A stretch of 64,000 nucleotides of DNA from Ectobius pallidus. Its lineage: Eukaryota > Arthropoda > Insecta > Blattodea > Ectobiidae. Below are positions 36,060-47,509 of this stretch, one piece after another. Under the pieces are notes generated by a model. It saw only the letters and a list, made by a program, of their open reading frames with translations. It did no database searches and had not been told where the DNA came from. Made by a program: the position numbers and the translations under genes. The stretch covers positions 61,876,705 through 61,940,704 of the forward strand of contig CAXKWD010000007.1 in the NCBI GenBank assembly GCA_964059195.1, given 5' to 3'. Every line of letters starts with the position of its first letter. The first letter of the stretch is position 1.

Positions 36060-36357
36060 TAGGTTATAGCAATCCACTTGTGACGTAAACGATGCCGCCA
36101 TGTTGTAAAACAATCCACCTGCCACCTACCAATATACAAATTTCAAATTTCCCACATTCCGCCATTTGAAATAGGAACCGGAACGGACGCCATTTACATT
36201 ATAGATTTCCAAATTTTGAATTTCGCGCTTCGTCCGCCATTTGAAATAGGAACCGGAAACGTAACCATTTTTTTTATGAATTTCCAAATTTTGAATTTCG
36301 CGCTTTGTCCGCCATTTGCAATAGGAACCGGAACGGACACCATTTTGAATCACGTGA
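36060..36357. repeat. Tandem repeat rich in CCGCCATTT motifs
   Basis: Three units of about 80 bp sharing CCGCCATTTG(A/C)AATAGG, AACCGGAA(C) and CAAATTTTGAATTTCGCGCT, with TCCGCCATTTGAAATAGG at about 36160 and 36235 and its variant at about 36310. A further GCCGCCATGTTG lies at about 36091. GCCGCCAT resembles a YY1 core. The minus-strand frame through it (36126-36353) is internally repetitive for the same reason and is not a gene. Confidence 0.7.
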
Positions 36358-36680
36358 TCATGACGTCATAGCCGCGCCGCCTTCCCCTACCGGGCCACCA
36401 ATGACGTAAGTCGTGACGTCATAACCGCGCCACCCTTCCCTCCAGCGCCACCATTGGTGACGTCTTAACCGAGCCATCTTCCCCTCCGTGACGTCATAGC
36501 CGCGCCTCCCTCCCCTCCAGCGCCTCCTGTCACGTGACCCAATCCAGCCAATCAGAATCTGTGACGTCATACAATCCGCCACTGACGTCATAGCCACGCC
36601 CACCTTCCCCTACAGCGCCACCTGCCACGTGATCCGTTTCCCCTACCGGGCCACCAGGGCAACCACTGACGTCAGCCCCA
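36358..36680. promoter_or_regulatory. Cluster of TGACGTCA (CRE-like) sites in a GC-rich tandem repeat
   Basis: TGACGTCA or one-base variants occur at about 36360, 36414, 36462, 36488, 36560, 36583 and 36667. Most are followed by TAGCCGCGCC or TAACCGCGCC and then CTTCCCCT and CCAGCGCCACC. The block is far more GC-rich than its surroundings and repeats with a period of about 55-75 bp. This looks like a CREB/ATF-type promoter array or a minisatellite that happens to contain the palindrome. It abuts satellite at 36688. Confidence 0.55.
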
Positions 36681-36687
36681 AAACCAT

Positions 36688-38470
36688 ACTACTATCGGCC
36701 ATGCACCACCATCCACCGAATCCAGAAGGAAATAAACAGGTTATTATGCAAAATAAGTTAATATTTTTTTCTAAAAAATTCTTCCCCATTTCGTCTCCGA
36801 GAAAAAAGAAAAGTTATTGTGAAATTATCTTTTATTTCCGACCGGGTAATTATTTCGCAATTACGAAATTACTTTCGTCTAACCCAGTAAGGATTTCAAA
36901 TACGATTATATGCGTGAATAATAAGCAGACAAATTGCTCTACTCACTAAGATCGGCCATGCACCACCATCCACCGAATCCAGAAGGAAATATAGTGGTTA
37001 TTATGCAAAATAAGTTAATATTTTTTCTAAAAAATTCTTGGCTATTTCGTCTCAGAGAAACATAAATGTTATTGTTAAATGATCTTTTATTTCAGCATGA
37101 GAAATTATTTCGCTATCGAAATACTCTTTCGGCGGGCCCAGTAAGGGTTTCAAATACGATTATATGCGTATATATTAAGCAGACATAGGGCTCTACTAAC
37201 TAAGAATGGCCATGCACCACAATCCATCGAAATCCGAAAGAAATATACAGGTTCATATGCTAAATAAGTTTGAATTTTAGCGCCATTTCAACTCCGAGAA
37301 AAATAAATGTTATATTTAAATTAACATTCCGCATCGGAAATTATTTCGCTACCGGTATATATTAAGGCTGCCCCAGTAAGGATTTCTAATACGATTATAT
37401 GCGTATATATTACGCATACAAATAGCTCTACTTTCTAAGAATGGCCTTGCACTACAATCTTCCGAATCCAGAAGGAAATATGCTAAATAAGTTATTTTTT
37501 TTATTTTAATCCTTCGCTAATTCGTCTCCGAGAAACAGAAATGTTATTGTTAAATTATCTTTTATTTCCGCATGGGAAGTTATTTCGCTATCGTAATATA
37601 CTTTCGGCAGGCCCAGTAAGAATTTCAAATTCGATTATATGCGTATATATTAAGCAGACAAATAGCTCTACTCTCTAACATCGGCTATGCAACACCATCC
37701 ATCGAATCCAATTCGAAATTTTCAGGTCATTATGCAAAATAAGTTAATATATTTTGTAAAAAATTCTTCGCTATTTCGTCTCCGAGAAACAGAAATGTTA
37801 TTGTTAAATTATCTAGTATCTCCGCATCGGAAATTATTTAGCTACCGGAAGGTACTTTGGGCTGGCCCATTAAAGATTTCAAATACGATTTATGTGTGTA
37901 CATTAAGCAGACAAATAGGTCTACTTGCTGAGAATGGCCATTCACCACCATCCATGAATGAAGAAGAAAATAAAAGGTCATTATGCAAAGTATGTTAATA
38001 TTTTTTCTAAGAAATCTTTCTCCATTTCGTATTCGAGAAACAGAAATGTGATTGTGAATTTATTTTTTAATTCCGTATGGGGAATTATTTCGTAATCGGC
38101 ATATACTTTCGGCTGGCCCATTAAGGATTTTAAATACGATTATATGCATATAGCCTATATTAAGCAGAAAAATAGCTCTACTCACTAAGATCGGCCATGC
38201 ACCACCATCCACCGAATCCAGAAGGAAATAAACAGATTATTATGCAAAATAAGTTAATATTTTTTCTAAATATTTCTTCGCAATTTTGTCTCCGAGAAAA
38301 AAAAAAAAGTTATTGTGAAATTATTTCGCTATCGGAATATACTTTCGCCTGGCCCAATGAAGAATTCAAATACGATTATATGCGTATGTATTAATGAGAC
38401 AAATAGCTCTACTTACAAAGGACGACTATGCACCACCGTCCACCGAATGTAGAAAGAAATATATAGCTCA
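36688..38470. repeat. Satellite array, block 5
   Basis: About seven monomers, starting mid-monomer at ATCGGCCATGCACCACC. The series 36960-38230 parallels 4000-4438 plus 11561-12600, and 49440-51800, so it supplies empty-site copies for the CACTA-like element (about 37390-37410) and the 50395 fragment (about 37879). It ends at GCTCA (38466-38470), the target duplication of BEL element 2. Confidence 0.95.
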
Positions 38471-40154
38471 TGTAGGCTAGTGTGCCTAACAGAATTTGCA
38501 ATAGGATTTTCGGAGGACCACTGTGAAAACCCAGAAAATATATATGCTTAGAAGTTCAGGAATATTGAAGGAAGCAGGAATAATGGAGAGAGAGTATTGT
38601 TGCTTTATTCTTCTTTTCTTGTAGATTACTGCTTCTCTTCTTACCTGGAGTTGTATTTGTTATAGATCAGTATTGAATAGCACTTTGCTATTTTACACTA
38701 GGTATATTTCAGGATTGACTTAAGGTTCACTTGCTGTAAGAATACACCATGCTTTGTGATCTACAACAGTAATATAAAGTTCTTTATTTAATATCAAATT
38801 ACAAACTTCTGGAATAATTCAGTTGTATTGGCTCAAAATACTACTGCAGTATACTCTATCTGCAAGTAGGAAAAGAGAAGCTGCAATTGCTTGCCAAAAC
38901 TTCTTAACTTTATAAAAGCTGAATTACTTTTATAAGAAACACTAGTTAGCTAGACCAATCCTTGGTCTTTGAGTAATATTATAGATTATTCAAACTACTA
39001 CGGCAGCATATTTGGCTTGCACGTAGAGGAAAAGAGGAGCTGCAAGGATGCCAAAACTCCCTACAATTATACAAGCAGTATTTACTTTAGCTACATAAAG
39101 ATGCTAAGCCTTACTTGGCTTTGTGTGTTAATACAATTTGTTTTATTTTACTTAACTTGTTTTGCGACTACATCTGATGAGAATGTGACTACATTTAGCC
39201 GGACTGTGGTTATGGGGTGTACAGTTATTGAAGCTGAAGTTCTATGGCGATGTAGATCATCCTGAACGGTGGCCAGTAGCGAGTCCTTCCATGGCTACAA
39301 GCTACGCTCCACAAAGTTCCAGGGCTGCTGCAATTCCAGTCTCCAAACTGGCTATGCGTTGAATATCTGCGTTGTTTCCATGCTGTAGTCTCGTAGGTGC
39401 TGTGGTGTAACTGTACTACTAATATGCAGACTTGTGGTCTGTTGCTAAATTGGGGCTGTGCCCTTACGAAGCGACGATCGGTGAGAGAGTGAATAAAGTC
39501 TAACGGCCAAAATGCGTTCACATAATCATCTTACAAAGAGTCAGGTTCTAGAATCTCATGGAAGGCTCTTCCAGAAGTTTCACGTAGCTTCCATCCAGAA
39601 TAAAGGCAGAGTTAAAGATAATAACATGCTGTAATTATTCTGTAACATAAAAGACTGGTATGTGAGCATTTGCATTATAATTGTAATGTATAATTACAGA
39701 AAAATTCAATAAATACAATGCGGTGAATAATCGATCTATTCAAAAGCTGCTTCTATAATCAACTGCACTAATCGATATGACGCTTCTAAGTAAGCTAATG
39801 TGTTCTGGCTGTAGCGCCAAGTAGAATGTCAAAGTGCTGTCACTCGACTTATCGATATCAGCTCGATGTCGGCAATGCAGCTTTCTGTTGCTAATTAACA
39901 TTAATTATTTAATCTGATGATAATAGCTAATAGTAACAAGAATAAATATGTAAAACTATTCCTTAGTTTATCACAATACAGAGTATGATAGATTTTTTCT
40001 TTATCCAAATTTAAATAAATAAGTAGAAGCGTGCCAAGAATTCTGTCTGATAGTAACTGGCATCAGTGCCATCTAGCGATTTATATTAATACTTCGTAAA
40101 CTAGTACTTGCTATAAAAGTATAAAAAATGGGCTCTAAGTTCTACGAGCTTACA
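38471..40154 (-). repeat. LTR (3' LTR) of BEL element 2
   Basis: 1684 bp, matching 45826-47509 over its full length. The 98-codon frames on both strands recur in both LTRs and overlap each other, so they are not taken as genes. Confidence 0.97.
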
Positions 40155-40192
40155 TACTGGGGGGGGGGGGGCCAAGAAAAGAAAAAAAAAAT
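40155..40192 (-). other. Polypyrimidine tract where a polypurine tract is expected
   Basis: Between the original gag-pol stop (40193-40195) and the 3' LTR the coding strand is almost wholly T and C, including a run of 13 C (seen as G13 at 40159-40171 on the plus strand). Retroelements normally have a purine run here. Confidence 0.7.
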
Positions 40193-43100
40193 TTACTGAG
40201 CAGGCAGTGGACACAGCTTAGATATAGGCCTTTTTAGAATCGAATTAGCAGTTTTAACTGTTGCTACTCTAACTTTACCATCTGGCCAGGATGAACTTCT
40301 AGAATCCTAGCCAGTGGCCAATGCATAGGAGGGATATTATCCACCATCAATATAACTAGTTGATTAATGTGTAGATTTTGAGTTTCTGTGTTCCACTTTT
40401 GTCTTTGTTGCAAAGTATTTAAGTATTCTTTGACCCATCTGGTCCAAATGCATTGTGACTGTTGCTCTAACAACTGATATCGTGACAGCCTGGATAGGTT
40501 TATAGACTGTAAATCTGGGTGAGGGATAGAATTCAAAGGAGCACCAATAAGGAAGTGACCTGGGGTCAATGCCATGTAGTCTTGCGAGTCGCTGCTCATC
40601 GGTGTCAGTGGTCTGCTGTTGATGATGGCTTCTATTCTGCATAGAAGAGTGCTGGCTTCTTCATAGCTGTAGATAGTGTCTTTCATCACTTTGTAAAGAA
40701 TGGTTTTCATGCTGCGGTTAGATCTTTCTACAAGTCCTGCCATATGGCTTTCCCTTGGTGGCAGAAAATGGAATTGTATGTTTAGATTTGCTGTAAAGTT
40801 CATGATATCTGTGTTAGCTTGCTCCGTCTGGAATTGTTCATAGAGTTCACTCAGCTCTCGTGAGGCTCCTACGAAGTTTCTGCCATTATCTAGATATAGG
40901 TGGGAAGGTAGTCCCCTTCTAGATACGAATCTTTGCAAGGATGCAATGAATGCTGCTGAAGTGGCTGCTGTTACCAATTCAATATGTACTGCTTTGGTAC
41001 ATAGACATATGTGCATAGATATATAAGCTTTGTATACTGTTTTGCCTCTACCATGATCCTTTAGAGAGATAGGACCTACAAAGTCTATGGCTGTGGTGTC
41101 GAAAGCTCGGTTGGGTGTAACTCTGGCTTGGGGCAAAGTTCCCATGATTTGCTGTGCTTTAACAGGGCTGTGTCTAAAGCAAGTAAGACATCCTTTTAAT
41201 GCTGATTTTACAGTTTGAACTCCATGAATGGGCCAATACTGCTGCCTTAGTGTGTACAGTATGCCTTGAGGACATTCATGTAAATTTTTCAGATGTGTGT
41301 CTCTGACAATAATATTAGTTATGTGGTGCTTGGCAGGTAATATAATTGGATGTTTAGCATTGTAGTTTAGATCAGTATGGTGCAGTCTTCCACCTACACG
41401 AAGTATGCTATCTTTATCTAGATAAGGATGCAATTGCAGTAGTGAACTGCTTCTAGAAACACAATTATTCTTTCTGACATGAGCTATGTCTTCTGAGAAG
41501 GCTTCTTTCTGAGTAGCATGTATGATAACATCATGAGCTTTCTGTAGCTCTTGCATGCTGATAGGGCCAATAAATCTATCAGACTTGTGTAGACAGTTGT
41601 GTTTGAATCTCAGAATATAAGCTGTATTCCTGAGTAACTTTCTGAAAGAGGAATATCTATGCAAGTATTCATTGTGTGTACTTGTGATCATAAAGGCTTT
41701 TGCTGTTTTCTTGGTTTCTGGTATTTCTTCTGTCTGAAATACATTGTCAGTGGTAGGCCAAAAACATTCATCTTGTGTTAGGAATTTTGGACCATTCCAC
41801 CATAGAGTTTGGTTATGTAGCTTGTTAGGTGAGACAGGTTTAGTGATGAGATCTGCAGGATTCTGCTGTGTTGGCACATGTCTCCATTGACAGTTTTCTG
41901 TAGCAGCTTGAATTTTGGTTACTCTGTGTGCTACAAAAGTGTTCCATTTGTGTGGAGGCTGTGTGATCCATTGTAAGGTTATGAGACTGTCAGTCCAGAA
42001 ACATACTGCTGATATTGTGATCTGTAGAGATAAGCTTACTTTTTGGTATAAGCAGGCTGCCAACTGAGCTGCACAGAGCTCCAGTCTGGGCAAAGTAATC
42101 TGCTTAAGTGGGGCCACTCTAGATTTGCTTGTCAGTAGTTGAACTTGTGTATTGTGGCTCTTGTCCTTGGATTTTATGTAGCATGCTGCTCCATATGCCT
42201 GTGGGCTGGCATCACTGAAAAAGTGCAGTTCCACATGACTGAAATTGAGTATTAGAGTATTTCTTGGAATCTTGTATAGCTCTACATAGTGAAGTTGTGA
42301 ATATAGTTCATTCCAGGTTTTCTGTATAGCAATAGGAGCTTGCTGGTCCCAACCTATGTCATTTAGCCAAATCTGTTGCATAATACATTTAGCTGCAGAG
42401 ATGATGGGGGCAATTAGTCCCTGAGGGTCATATAGAGTACAGATGGCAGATAGAATCTGTCTCTTGGTAGTAGCTTCTGGTAATGACTTCACTGTATACT
42501 GTAGCAAGTCTTGTAATGGATTCCAGTGTAATCCTAGTGTTTTGACTGTATCCTGCTCTTCTAACTGAGTAAGTGTAGCTTTAGAGAGCTTTTCTTGTGG
42601 CAGTGTTCTCAAAACCTCTTGTGAGTTGGAACAAAACTGTGTTAGGTTAAATCCACCTGCCTGTAACAGTTGTGATACTTCTGTGGCTGCTAGTATAGCT
42701 TCTCGCTCTGTAGAGAATGATGCAAGGAGATTGTCAACATAAAAGCAAGTAGATAGCAATTTGGATGCTGTGGGAAATCTATTTCTTTCATCCTCGGCTA
42801 ACTGGTTGAGTACTCTGGTTGCTTCAAAAGCTGAACAGGCTTGGCCATATGTGATAGTGTTGAGTTGATATATCTTCACTGGAGTGGATCTAGAATGTCT
42901 CCAGAAGATTCTTTGGAAGTCTCTCTGCTGTGGCTGTACCATTACCATCCTGTACATTTTCTCTATGTCAGCACTCACAACATAAGGGTGGCATCTGAAC
43001 TTCAAAAGTATGGTGTAGAGATCAGGTTGTACACAGGGTCCAGTGTATAGAATATCATTGAGTGATGTACCTGTAGAGGTTTTGAATGAAGCATTGAAGA

Positions 43101-45456
43101 CTACTCTGAGTTTTGTGGTTTCTGAGTCTTCCTTTAAGACAAATTGGTGTGGAACATAATATGCTTCTGGGCCATCCTGGTAGAAACTTTCTTCTACTTG
43201 GGTCATGTGACCTAGAGCTTCGTATTGTTGCATGAAGTCTGAGTACTGTTGGAGTATAGTCGGCTGTTTATGGAGTCTGGTTTCATTGGAGAAGAAACGT
43301 TTCAGAGCTCCAGTTCTGGAGGCACCAAGATTATCTGTGGGCTTCTTGAATGGTAGGGTTATTGTGTAGCGTCCATCTTTATCTCTCTGTACTGTTTCTT
43401 GAAAATGTTGCTCGCATATGGAGTCTTCCTCTGATCTTACTGGTTGGATAATTTCTTCAATTTCCCAGAATTTTTGCATGTTCTTGTGTATTTGTTCTGT
43501 TATGCTTAAGTGGCAGCGTGGTTCTTGTCTTCTACCCTGTGCATAATGTATTTGTCCTGAGAGAATCCAACCCAGTCTGGTCTCTCTTATATAAGCTTTG
43601 TGTTTGTTGGTTTTGTTGATGGGCATAGTATGTCCCATTAACAAGTTCCAGAATACATCTGCCCCTAGCAATATGTCAATGCTACCGGGTATGTGAAATT
43701 TGTTGTCTGCTAGCACAATGTCATTTGGAATCCTTAAGCTAGTGACATCTATAGGTGCACTGGGAATGTCTTTGGCAATCTGGTTAATGATGAGGCACTG
43801 TAACTGTCTTTTGTAGCCATTGCCATGGGCGTCACTTATCTGTATATGCCCAATTTCTAGAATGTTGGATGTGTGCAGGTTTACACCGGTCACAGCTATG
43901 GTGGTAGGCTTGGTTTGTAACTGTAGCCTATCAGCCAGGTCTTGAGTTATGAATGTATGAGTGGCACCTGAGTCCAATAATGCTCTGGCTTTTATGAGTC
44001 TGCCATTCTGAGCTTTGACTAGTATTTCTGCTGTGGCAAGAAATGTATGAGTTTTAGGAGTGATCTGTGCATTATTAGCAAATGCTGAGCCTGTAGCATT
44101 GCTGCTGTTAGTAGTTGGAGATTGTCTAGTACCATTGTGGCTTGGGTTTCCGTTCTGTCTGTTGTTAGGCAATCTACTAGTGTATTGTGTAGTTGCATGT
44201 TGCCTATATTCATTGCTGCGAACCTTGTCTTGGTGTAGCAGAGTGTGATGACGTTGTTGGCATTTATAACAAGATGTAGATGTGCAGTTTCTGACGTTAT
44301 GTCCTGCTCTGAGACAGTTACTGCATAGTCTATTATTGTTTACAAAGTTCCATCTCTGTGTGTTGTTAAGGTTATGGAAGTCTTCGCACTTGTGTAGTGG
44401 GTGCTCTAGCCTGCACAGTATACAATTGTTGGCTGCATGGGCAACAAAGGTACGTGGGCTCACTTGTCTGTGGTAGATAGGCTTGTTCTGTATGTTGTGT
44501 ACAGTTTTAGGCCTGCTGGAGCTGTCTGGTGTCTCCAGAGCTTGTCCCCTTTTCTGTAGGAAGTTACAGAGTTCTTTAAATGTGTTTAGTTGATCTACTG
44601 TGCCCTCTAGGCTCCATGCTTTGAGCGTAGCAGGGTCAAGTTTAGACGTGAGAAGATGAGTGAGCATGTAGTCCCATCTAAGGTTCTCTGGTGTGATAGA
44701 TTCTATTGACCTAACCTGTCTGGTGAAGTGGTCAAGCAAGTCCATTAATTGACTGGGTGATTCCTTAGGGATCTTGCTATAGTCAATCAAAGATTGTAAT
44801 AACTGTTGCAGTATAATTTTGTTGTTCTGAAACCTTTCATTTAGCAAGTTCCAGGCGGTTTCATAACCATTAGCAGTTAAGGGTAGTGTGTCAATAAGTT
44901 TATTGGCTGAGCCTTGCAATGCTATTATCAAATAGTGAAACTTTTGAACTGGATCAAGCGAATTGTTGCTGTGAACAAGCGAGATGAACAGTTCTCTAAA
45001 TGGTAACCAATCTGTGTGTCTACCATTGAAGTGTGGCAAGTTTATCTTTGGTAGCTGAACTCTAGGAGTGCAATTAGCTTGAGTGTTAGGTTGAGTTGTG
45101 TCTTGAGGCTGAACTTGTGTCATGTTAGTCTGTAAGTATTGTGTTTCATAGTCTCTAATTTTCTTACGAGCCATGCCTACAGTTGTGTAGTATGTTTCTT
45201 CGAAAGCTTGTCTTTCTCCTTCCCAATCCGAGTCTGTGTCACATGTTTCTATTTTGTCCTGTATTTCCTCAAAGTTCCTTAGTAGTGATTCATCCTATGA
45301 TAGTCTGTGTGCAGTTTCTTCAATATTGTCTTGGTCAACTTGAACTGACAAAACATATTGGTAGAATCTAGTTAACTTTCCTTTGATGACTGCCCTCTTC
45401 TGCTTGTAGTTCTTAAGTCTGGAGGCATCTGTAGCAAGTTCTTGTGAGTCTGGCAT
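40193..45456 (-). pseudogene. BEL/Pao gag-pol polyprotein, element 2
   Basis: The frame starts MPDSQELATDASRLKN at 45456, meets TAG at 45295-45297 (after EETAHRLS) and then is open for over 1640 codons. Gag has a DUF1759-type part (RVQLPKINLPHFNGRHTDWL) and zinc knuckles (CILCRLEHPLHKC, LCSNCLRAGHNVRNC, CYKCQQRHH). The protease has ARALLDSGATHTFITQDLA. The RT has LRVVFNASFKTSTGTSLND and VSADIEKMYRMV but FYVDNLLASF instead of YVDD. RNase H has FFSDASPQAYGAACY, FWTDSLITLQWI and QNPADLITK. The integrase has an HHCC region (CLTCFRH) and the DDE residues in AIDFVGP, YLDNGRNFVGA and GLVERSNRSMK. A 1-bp loss at about 40283 makes the frame end at 40264; the original stop is at 40193-40195. The domain set is complete but three lesions are present. 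Confidence 0.93.
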
Positions 45457-45825
45457 TGTGAGGGGTGGTGTATGACAGTGTGTTATAAGGAAGACTGTCA
45501 CTTACCTGATTATCCAGTAAGACTGTTGTCTCTTGCACTGCTCTACCAGAATTCTTGCACCTTTTCTTATTACTAGGCCTGCTATGACTGCTCTCAGTGT
45601 ATAATCCAGTCAACATGAGCTGAAAGTACAATAGAGTATTAGAATTGTACAAGTACAAGTTATGTTTTACAAACAATGTACACTGTTGGTATGAGGAGTA
45701 AACCAAGTGATTATCCAATGTGTGGATAGAATCCAGGACCAAGTATATAGGTTTCTGGTCTGAGGAGTGGATGAAATGTATCTCCACGGCGTGGATAGAA
45801 TCCAGGCTCGTTGAGGACAAAAAAA
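45457..45825 (-). other. Leader between 5' LTR and gag of BEL element 2
   Basis: This 369-bp untranslated leader contains repeats of TGGATAGAATCCAGG (about 45723-45737 and 45792-45806) and related GATAGAATCCAG/GTATATAGG phrases. A 147-codon frame here overlaps gag in another frame and is Tyr/Ser/His-rich without a motif, so it is not called as a gene. Confidence 0.5.
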
Positions 45826-47509
45826 TGTAGGCTAGTGTGCCTAACAGAATTTGCAATAGGATTTTCGGAGGACCACTGGGAAAACCCAGAAAATATATAT
45901 GCTTAGAAGTTCAGGAATATTGAAGGAAGCAGGAATAATGGAGAGAGAGTATTGTTGCTTTATTCTTCTTTTCTTGTAGATTACTGCTTCTCTTCTTACC
46001 TGGAGTTGTATTTGTTATAGATCAGTATTGAATAGCACTTTGCTATTTTACACTAGGTATATTTCAGGATTGACTTAAGGTTCACTTGCTGTAAGAATAC
46101 ACCATGCTTTGTGATCTACAACAGTAATATAAAGTTCTTTATTTAATATCAAATTACAAACTTCTGGAATAATTCAGTTGTATTGGCTCAAAATACTACT
46201 GCAGTATACTCTATCTGCAAGTAGGAAAAGAGAAGCTGCAATTGCTTGCCAAAACTTCTTAACTTTATAAAAGCTGAATTACTTTTATAAGAAACACTAG
46301 TTAGCTAGACCAATCCTTGGTCTTTGAGTAATATTATAGATTATTCAAACTACTACGGCAGCATATTTGGCTTGCACGTAGAGGAAAAGAGGAGCTGCAA
46401 GGATGCCAAAACTCCCTACAATTATACAAGCAGTATTTACTTTAGCTACATAAAGATGCTAAGCCTTACTTGGCTTTGTGTGTTAATACAATTTGTTTTA
46501 TTTTACTTAACTTGTTTTGCGACTACATCTGATGAGAATGTGACTGCATTTAGCCGGACTGAGGTTATGGGGTGTACAGTTATTGAAGCTGAAGTTCTAT
46601 GGCGATGTAGATCATCCTGAACGGTGGCCAGTAGCGAGTCCTTCCATGGCTACAAGCTACGCTCCACAAAGTTCCAGGGCTGCTGCAATTCCAGTCTCCA
46701 AACTGGCTATGCGTTGAATATCTGCGTTGTTTCCATGCTGTAGTCTCGTAGGTGCTGTGGTGTAACTGTACTACTAATATGCAGACTTGTGGTCTGTTGC
46801 TAAATTGGGGCTGTGCCCTTACGAAGCGACGATCGGTGAGAGAGTGAATAAAGTCTAACAGCCAAAATGCGTTCACATAATCGTCTTACAAAGAGTCAGG
46901 TTCTAGAATCTCATGGAAGGCTCTTCCAGAAGTTTCACGTAGCTTCCATCCAGAATAAAGGCAGAGTTAAAGATAATAACATGCTGTAATTATTCTGTAA
47001 CATAAAAGATTGGTATGTGAGCATTTGCATTATAATTGTAATGTATAATTACAGAAAAATTCAATAAATACAATGCGGTGAATAATCGATCTATTCAAAA
47101 GCTGCTTCTATAATCAACTGCACTAATCGATATGACGCTTCTAAGTAAGTTAATGTGTTCTGGCTGTAGCGCCAAGTAGAATGTCAAAGTGCTGTCACTC
47201 GACTTATCGATATCAGCTCGATGTCGGCAATGCAGCTTTCTGTTGCTAATTAACATTAATTATTTAATCTGATGATAATAGCTAATAGTAACAAGAATAA
47301 ATATGTAAAACTATTCCTTAGTTTATCACAATACAGAGTATGATAGATTTTTCCTTTATCCAAATTTAAATAAATAAGTAGAAGCGTGCCAAGAATTCTG
47401 TCTGATAGTAACTGGCATCAGTGCCATCTAGCAATTTATATTAATACTTCGTAAACTAGTACTTGCTATAAAAGTATAAAAAATGGGCTCTAAGCTCTAC
47501 GAGCTTACA
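45826..47509 (-). repeat. LTR (5' LTR) of BEL element 2
   Basis: 1684 bp, partner of 38471-40154. On the minus strand the sequence just inside it is TTTTTTGTCCTCAACGAGCC, which resembles the primer-binding region of BEL element 1 but lacks the expected immediate TGG. GCTCA follows at 47510-47514. Confidence 0.97.

Larger units (their letters stand above)
28734..36687. other. Non-satellite island of about 8 kb, not delimited as one element
   Basis: The island separates two satellite blocks. The left junction follows ATACGATT and the right junction precedes ATCGGCCATGCACCACC. Compared with other monomers, about 45 bp of satellite between these points is missing. I see no terminal repeats, target duplication or LTRs at the two ends. 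It could be an element with a deletion at the edge, a host segment captured between arrays, or a composite. Contents are annotated separately below. Confidence 0.6.
38471..47509 (-). mobile_element. BEL/Pao LTR retrotransposon 2
   Basis: A complete 9039-bp element on the minus strand. Two 1684-bp LTRs (38471-40154, 45826-47509) start TGTAGGCTAG and end GAGCTTACA. I count about ten substitutions between them (roughly 0.6 percent), so it is older than BEL element 1. The 5-bp target duplication is GCTCA (38466-38470, 47510-47514). One long gag-pol frame is present. Defects are a TAG early in gag (45295-45297), Asn in place of the second catalytic Asp of the RT (42730-42732) and a 1-bp loss near the integrase end (about 40283). 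Confidence 0.96.

Noticed and set aside
38969..39521. 98-codon frames on both strands inside the BEL2 LTR
   Set aside because: Repeated in both LTRs, overlapping in antisense, with no motif. LTRs of BEL elements do not normally encode proteins.
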